A DNA stretch of 64,000 nt from Nageia nagi (taxonomy: Eukaryota; Pinophyta), in the NCBI GenBank assembly GCA_050084985.1, contig JBITNC010000001.1, positions 82,522,001 through 82,586,000 of the forward strand. The letters are read 5' to 3'. Positions 60,261-64,000 of the stretch are shown piece after piece; position 1 is the first letter of the stretch, and every line of letters begins with the position of its first letter. Below the pieces are notes generated by a model. That model had not been told where the DNA came from and did no database searches. It saw nothing but the letters and a program-made list of their open reading frames with translations. The position numbers were made by a program, and so were the translations under genes.

Positions 60261-63200
60261 GATTAAACATGTGATGTCCTATCAACTTGTTAATGCTCTT
60301 AAAATTAGGATAATAATATATGTCACATAATTCCACTACATATTAATTTGTTTAAGGCTTAAGGGTTTATAGCTTAAGTTTTTTATTTTCTTTGAGTTTA
60401 CATAATGCTATTATATATTGGTTACTTAATTTCTTTAATTTCATTAACTAACTATTAGTTTAATGCTTGATTAAATATTCAACAAGTAACTAATTAATTA
60501 TTGTATGTTACCTTTTTTCCATGTGTAGTAAACTTTGGTGAGCCAACACTTAGCCTTGGAGTACCAACTATGGATGTGAATCTAGGTATGTCTTCAAATC
60601 CACATGTTAATGATATTGAGAATGAGAATATGATAATATTGATGATAAAAATATTTTTTACATATTTAATGTGATATATTAGATAATATTATTGGTACGA
60701 TATCTATGAGAAAAATAAGAATACATGCAAATAAAATATATGATCAATTTTTTCTCAATAAGGAGCTAGGATTTCAACTTCAACTCATGTTACAATTAAT
60801 GAGAATGTCAAAAATGAGAAGAGTAATGAAAACTTTAGGTGTTTATGTGAAAAAAGAGGAACCCTTAAAATAAGTTATATCCACTATTGCTAGTGCCATG
60901 GAATCTATTGGGAAGTAGAGTCATTCTAAAGATAGGAATGCGGCATGACAAGCCATAATAACTACTTTAGTAAATAGATCAATTGTAAAGAAAAAAATGA
61001 TTGGTAATCTTAGTGATTATCTAAATATAAACTCTAAAACTTTGCAAAGAGTTATGAAGAGAATAAAAAGCATTGAAATTTATCCAATCAACCAATGTTG
61101 GAGTTTTAGTGGTAGACTTCCTAGGTCTGATAGGAAAATGACTAATTAGATAAAAAATGTAATTGAAAAATATTGGCATGATAATACAAGGGTATATCCT
61201 AATAGTAAATATATTTTAAAACAAAGGAAATCTCTAGGGTCAAAATATCATCAACTTGAGCATGCAAAATACTTTTTAGATATGACTCAAAGTCAATTAT
61301 ACAATAAATTTGTATATGAGAAAGTGTTAAGTAGTTTTGATATTAGCCTAAGTCAAAGATCTTTTGAGAAATGCAAACCTTGGTATGTTAGAATTAACAA
61401 GCAAATAATAACATGTTGTTTTAAAAGTAATATGCAATTTAGATATTATTATCAAGTTTTTCGATATATATGTGGTACTTTGCATACTAACAACACACTC
61501 TAGGGATGTGAGTTTAATATGCCACCTAAATCTATCAATCAGTTTATAGCATGTTTATTTTGTCAAATTCCATATGGTTAATCATTTTATTCATATGCAT
61601 GTATTTTAGGATAATGTATTATATGTGGGAACCTTTCATTTTTAAGATAATGTGTACATGAAGGTAGTTTACATTATTTTGGAAAAATATTAGTGGATAT
61701 CAAAAAATTTAACAATGTTGAGTACGCATTAAAGGATGGAAAAATTGGGAAGCGTATTGATCTAATCACTAAAAAGGTTAGTATACATACATTTATGGAT
61801 GAGTTTAAGAGTAACTTTATTCCAAAAGATGTGAAACATTCCTAACATGCTCAATGGCTTGATAGTGAGTTTTATCAATGTAGAAACACATTCCCATATG
61901 GAACTATATTATCAGTTGTAGACTTTGTAGAAAACTATACTCTAGCACCACAAGAAGAAATATAGTCTCAGTATTATAATTCTTAACAGGTTTCCATTTT
62001 TGTTCATATCATATATAGACATGCAGATGATAGTACAGAAGATAATAGAAATGTTTTGAGAGAGTACCACTTTTATGTAAGTGATAACAAATTAAACTCA
62101 CTAGAGTTTATCCAATTTTGTTGTAAGATATTCTACACAAATTTAAAGGAATGAAATTATACAGGGTAGTTTAATAATGCACAAATATTTTATTGCTTAA
62201 GTAGGATGCATAGAGAACATAATATCCAACATATATGGTCATTTTTTGAAGCTGGACATGGTAAAAGTGAACATGATGGAGTTGGTGCATGTGTGAAAAG
62301 AGCTCTTGCTAGAGAACAACTTAAATTTGAATACTTAGTGAAATTTCAAGATGCATGTGCAATTATGGATTGGTGTAATGCAAATATATCTACCTAATCA
62401 AATATAATTCTACAATTTGATGATTCCTTTGGTTAATCAAAGAAAATAATATTACTATTTGTCATGATTACAAGAAAATTAATGGATTAATGAAATGGCA
62501 TTCATTTAGAAGTTCAAATGCAAGCACATGGACTATGTGGACAAGGGACCTTGCATGTTTTTGTGATTCTTGTATTGTAGGTGAATCAGAAGCATGTATA
62601 AATATAGAATGGGTTGAGGAATGGAAACAAAGATCTTTAACACCTACAGGAGTACATGATGAACAAGATTTATTTATTGAAGATGAGAATCAATTATTTG
62701 CATCAAAGGACTATGATCAAGTTTTTGACCTTGTACAAGAAGGTAATTTAAAACAATTTAAACTTTATTTTTTATCATTTTATTTATATGAATGCTCTTT
62801 TTGTATATATTTGAACTAGTTTTATATGTCACACTTAATTTATATAAACTTTATTTATAGGACATGTGTATGTTGTTATGGCACCTAAAGCGAATGAAGA
62901 GGAATTGGAATATTGGTTGGCTTGATGTGTTGAGAGAAAATATAAGTTAACTTACCCTCAATTTAATGATGATGGATTTAATTACCCAATAAGTTCAATG
63001 GTGGTTGTTGATACATGGATATGAAAAATAGTATCAAGAAGGAATGGTTTGGGAGCATACAAAGATTATGAACCAAATAAGAAAATTATTTACTATTCGC
63101 ATTTGATACTAGCAACAAATATTAAACTATCCAGATATAAAGGGAGGCCTACTAATAGAGTGTTATGGAAATATTCAATGTAAGAACATGAGTTAATTAT

Positions 63201-63265
63201 AAATGTATTACATGGAAGAGAAAATGTAGATGGTATTGACGACTAAAAAATATAATTAAGTTTAT

Positions 63266-63805
63266 CTCCCCTTCTCCTCCTCCCTTTCATCTCCACTTCC
63301 CCTTCCCCTATGTGCCTTCATCTCCACTTCCCCTTCTCCTTCACCCCTATGCCCCTTCATCTCCACTTTCCCTTCTGATATGTACCTTCATCTCCACTTC
63401 CCCTTCTCATTCATCTCCAATTCCCCTTCTCCTTCATCTCCACTTCCCCTTTTCCTTCACCACTATGCCCCTTCATCTCCACTTTCCCTTACCCTACGTG
63501 CCTTCATATCCACTTCACCTTCTCCTTCACCCCTATGCCCCTTCATCTTCACTTATCCTTCTCCTTCACCTTTATGCCTCTTTATCTCCACTTCTCCTTT
63601 TCCTTCACCACTATGCCCCTTCATCTCCACTTCCTCTTCTCCTTCACCCATATATCCCTTCATCTCCAATTCCCCTTCTCCTTCACCCCTATGCCCCTTC
63701 ATCTCCACTTCCCCTTTTTCTTCACCATATACCCCTTAATATCCACTTTCCCTTCCACTTCCCCTTCTTTTTCATCCCTTCACCCCTTCATCTCCCTTCC
63801 CCTCA
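63266..63805. repeat. Pyrimidine-rich minisatellite, about 37-bp unit
   Basis: A dozen or more diverged units of CTTCATCTCCACTTCCCCTT followed by CTCCTTCACCCCTATGCCC, nearly free of G on the plus strand. It begins 20 bases after the stop of the transposase-like remnant and produces three overlapping open frames of Ser/Pro/Leu repeats that are not genes. Confidence 0.93.
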
Positions 63806-63877
63806 ATTATCTAAGCTCAATTGGTAGAGCATGTGACTTAAAACCATGTGGTTATGGGTTTGATTCCCATTTATGGC
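63806..63877 (+). tRNA. tRNA-like sequence (decayed tRNA or SINE head)
   Basis: TAAGCTCAATTGG (63812-63824) fits a tRNA D-arm/A box with GCTC...GAGC pairing, and ATGGGTTTGATTCCCAT (63854-63870) is a perfect T-stem with a B-box-like GGTTTGATTCC. The anticodon arm is imperfect; if the loop is CTTAAAA the anticodon would be TAA. The acceptor stem does not pair well, so this is probably a pseudo-tRNA or the tRNA-derived head of a SINE. Confidence 0.6.
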
Positions 63878-64000
63878 ATATAGTTCAATGAGAGCATATA
63901 TGTTCAAAACCATCTAGTGTAGGATATTCATCATGAAGAAGTAACATCTTTCCATTTCCACATATAGAGTTGGTATAATATGTGTTTTTTATAGTGCCTC

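Larger units (their letters stand above)
58513..63246 (+). pseudogene. Multi-exon transposase-like gene remnant
   Basis: Exon 1 (58513-58781) encodes a Lys/Arg-rich start (KKRGRKVMTSEDILSRREKD) and an acidic stretch; donor GCAA|GTATGTC. A long intron with telomere-like repeats follows. Exon 2 is about 60529-60584 (PTLSLGVPTMDVNLG; donor CTAG|GTATGTC). From 60762 come NINSKTLQRVMKRIKSIEIY, HQLEHAKYFLDMTQSQLYNK, CKPWYVRINKQIITCCFKS, then GKRIDLITKK, FPYGTILSVVDFVENYTLAP, SIFVHIIYRH, EYHFYVSDDNK (about 62070), WSFFEAGHGKSEHDGVGACV (about 62235) and STWTMWTRDLACFCDSCI (about 62525). A last exon (62859-63246) has PISSMVVVDTWI and YEPNKKIIYYSHLI and ends at DGIDD-stop. Animal and early plant proteins with VDFxENY, VSDD and FFxxGHGKxxxDGxGxxxKR are transposase-like; I do not know a secure family name. 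Several in-frame stops make this copy a pseudogene. Confidence 0.72.

Noticed and set aside
63312-63891. Three overlapping open frames of 118-171 codons
   Set aside because: They come from the pyrimidine-rich minisatellite in all three frames, consist of Ser/Pro/Leu/His repeats and have no gene context.

Overview
This window looks like an intergenic stretch of a very large, transposon-rich plant nuclear genome. It is strongly AT-rich, holds no intact host gene, and is packed with decayed, nested transposons of plant-typical families: Copia and Gypsy LTR elements primed by initiator-Met tRNA, a CACTA/TNP2 element, a DUF659-type hAT, an L1-type LINE, PIF1-helicase sequence and a plant mobile domain. 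The intron of one remnant carries TTTAGGG-type telomere-like repeats. The heavy decay and low gene density suggest a conifer or another large-genome seed plant, but the sequence alone does not prove the lineage.

Layout: 1-3.1 kb is the 5' end of a minus-strand LTR element (LTR, primer site, long leader). 3.2-4.2 kb is a plus-strand remnant resembling a SET domain. 4.6-8.9 kb is a plus-strand CACTA TNP2 transposase remnant (transposase core, DUF4218, DUF4216). 9.8-14.6 kb is a minus-strand Gypsy element. 15.6-17.3 kb is a LINE remnant. 17.8-20.7 kb is a minus-strand Copia element with a large internal deletion. 22.98-31.6 kb is a plant mobile domain pseudogene split by a 7-kb plus-strand Copia element (Copia-1) that keeps an exact 5-bp target duplication. 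33.5-40.1 kb is a second plus-strand Copia element (Copia-2) flanked by unusual 139-bp direct repeats. 43.2-51.3 kb holds AT-rich inverted and tandem repeats around a minus-strand PIF1-like helicase remnant. 51.5-55.8 kb is a complete hAT element with recognisable termini and 8-bp target duplication. 58.5-63.2 kb is a multi-exon transposase-like pseudogene whose domain resembles one known from animals and early-diverging plants; its first intron contains telomere-like repeats. 63.27-63.88 kb is a pyrimidine-rich minisatellite running up to a tRNA-like sequence.

No set of genes here appears to work as a pathway. Nearly every coding region is broken by stops and frameshifts. Many stops sit where the family has Gln, Arg or Trp and are explained by C-to-T or G-to-A changes, as expected from long-term decay of methylated DNA. 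The most interesting points are the SET-like remnant next to the CACTA element, the long direct repeats around Copia-2, the Copia-1 insertion that can be excised on paper to recover a continuous domain, the intact hAT borders, and the poorly known transposase-like gene near the right end.
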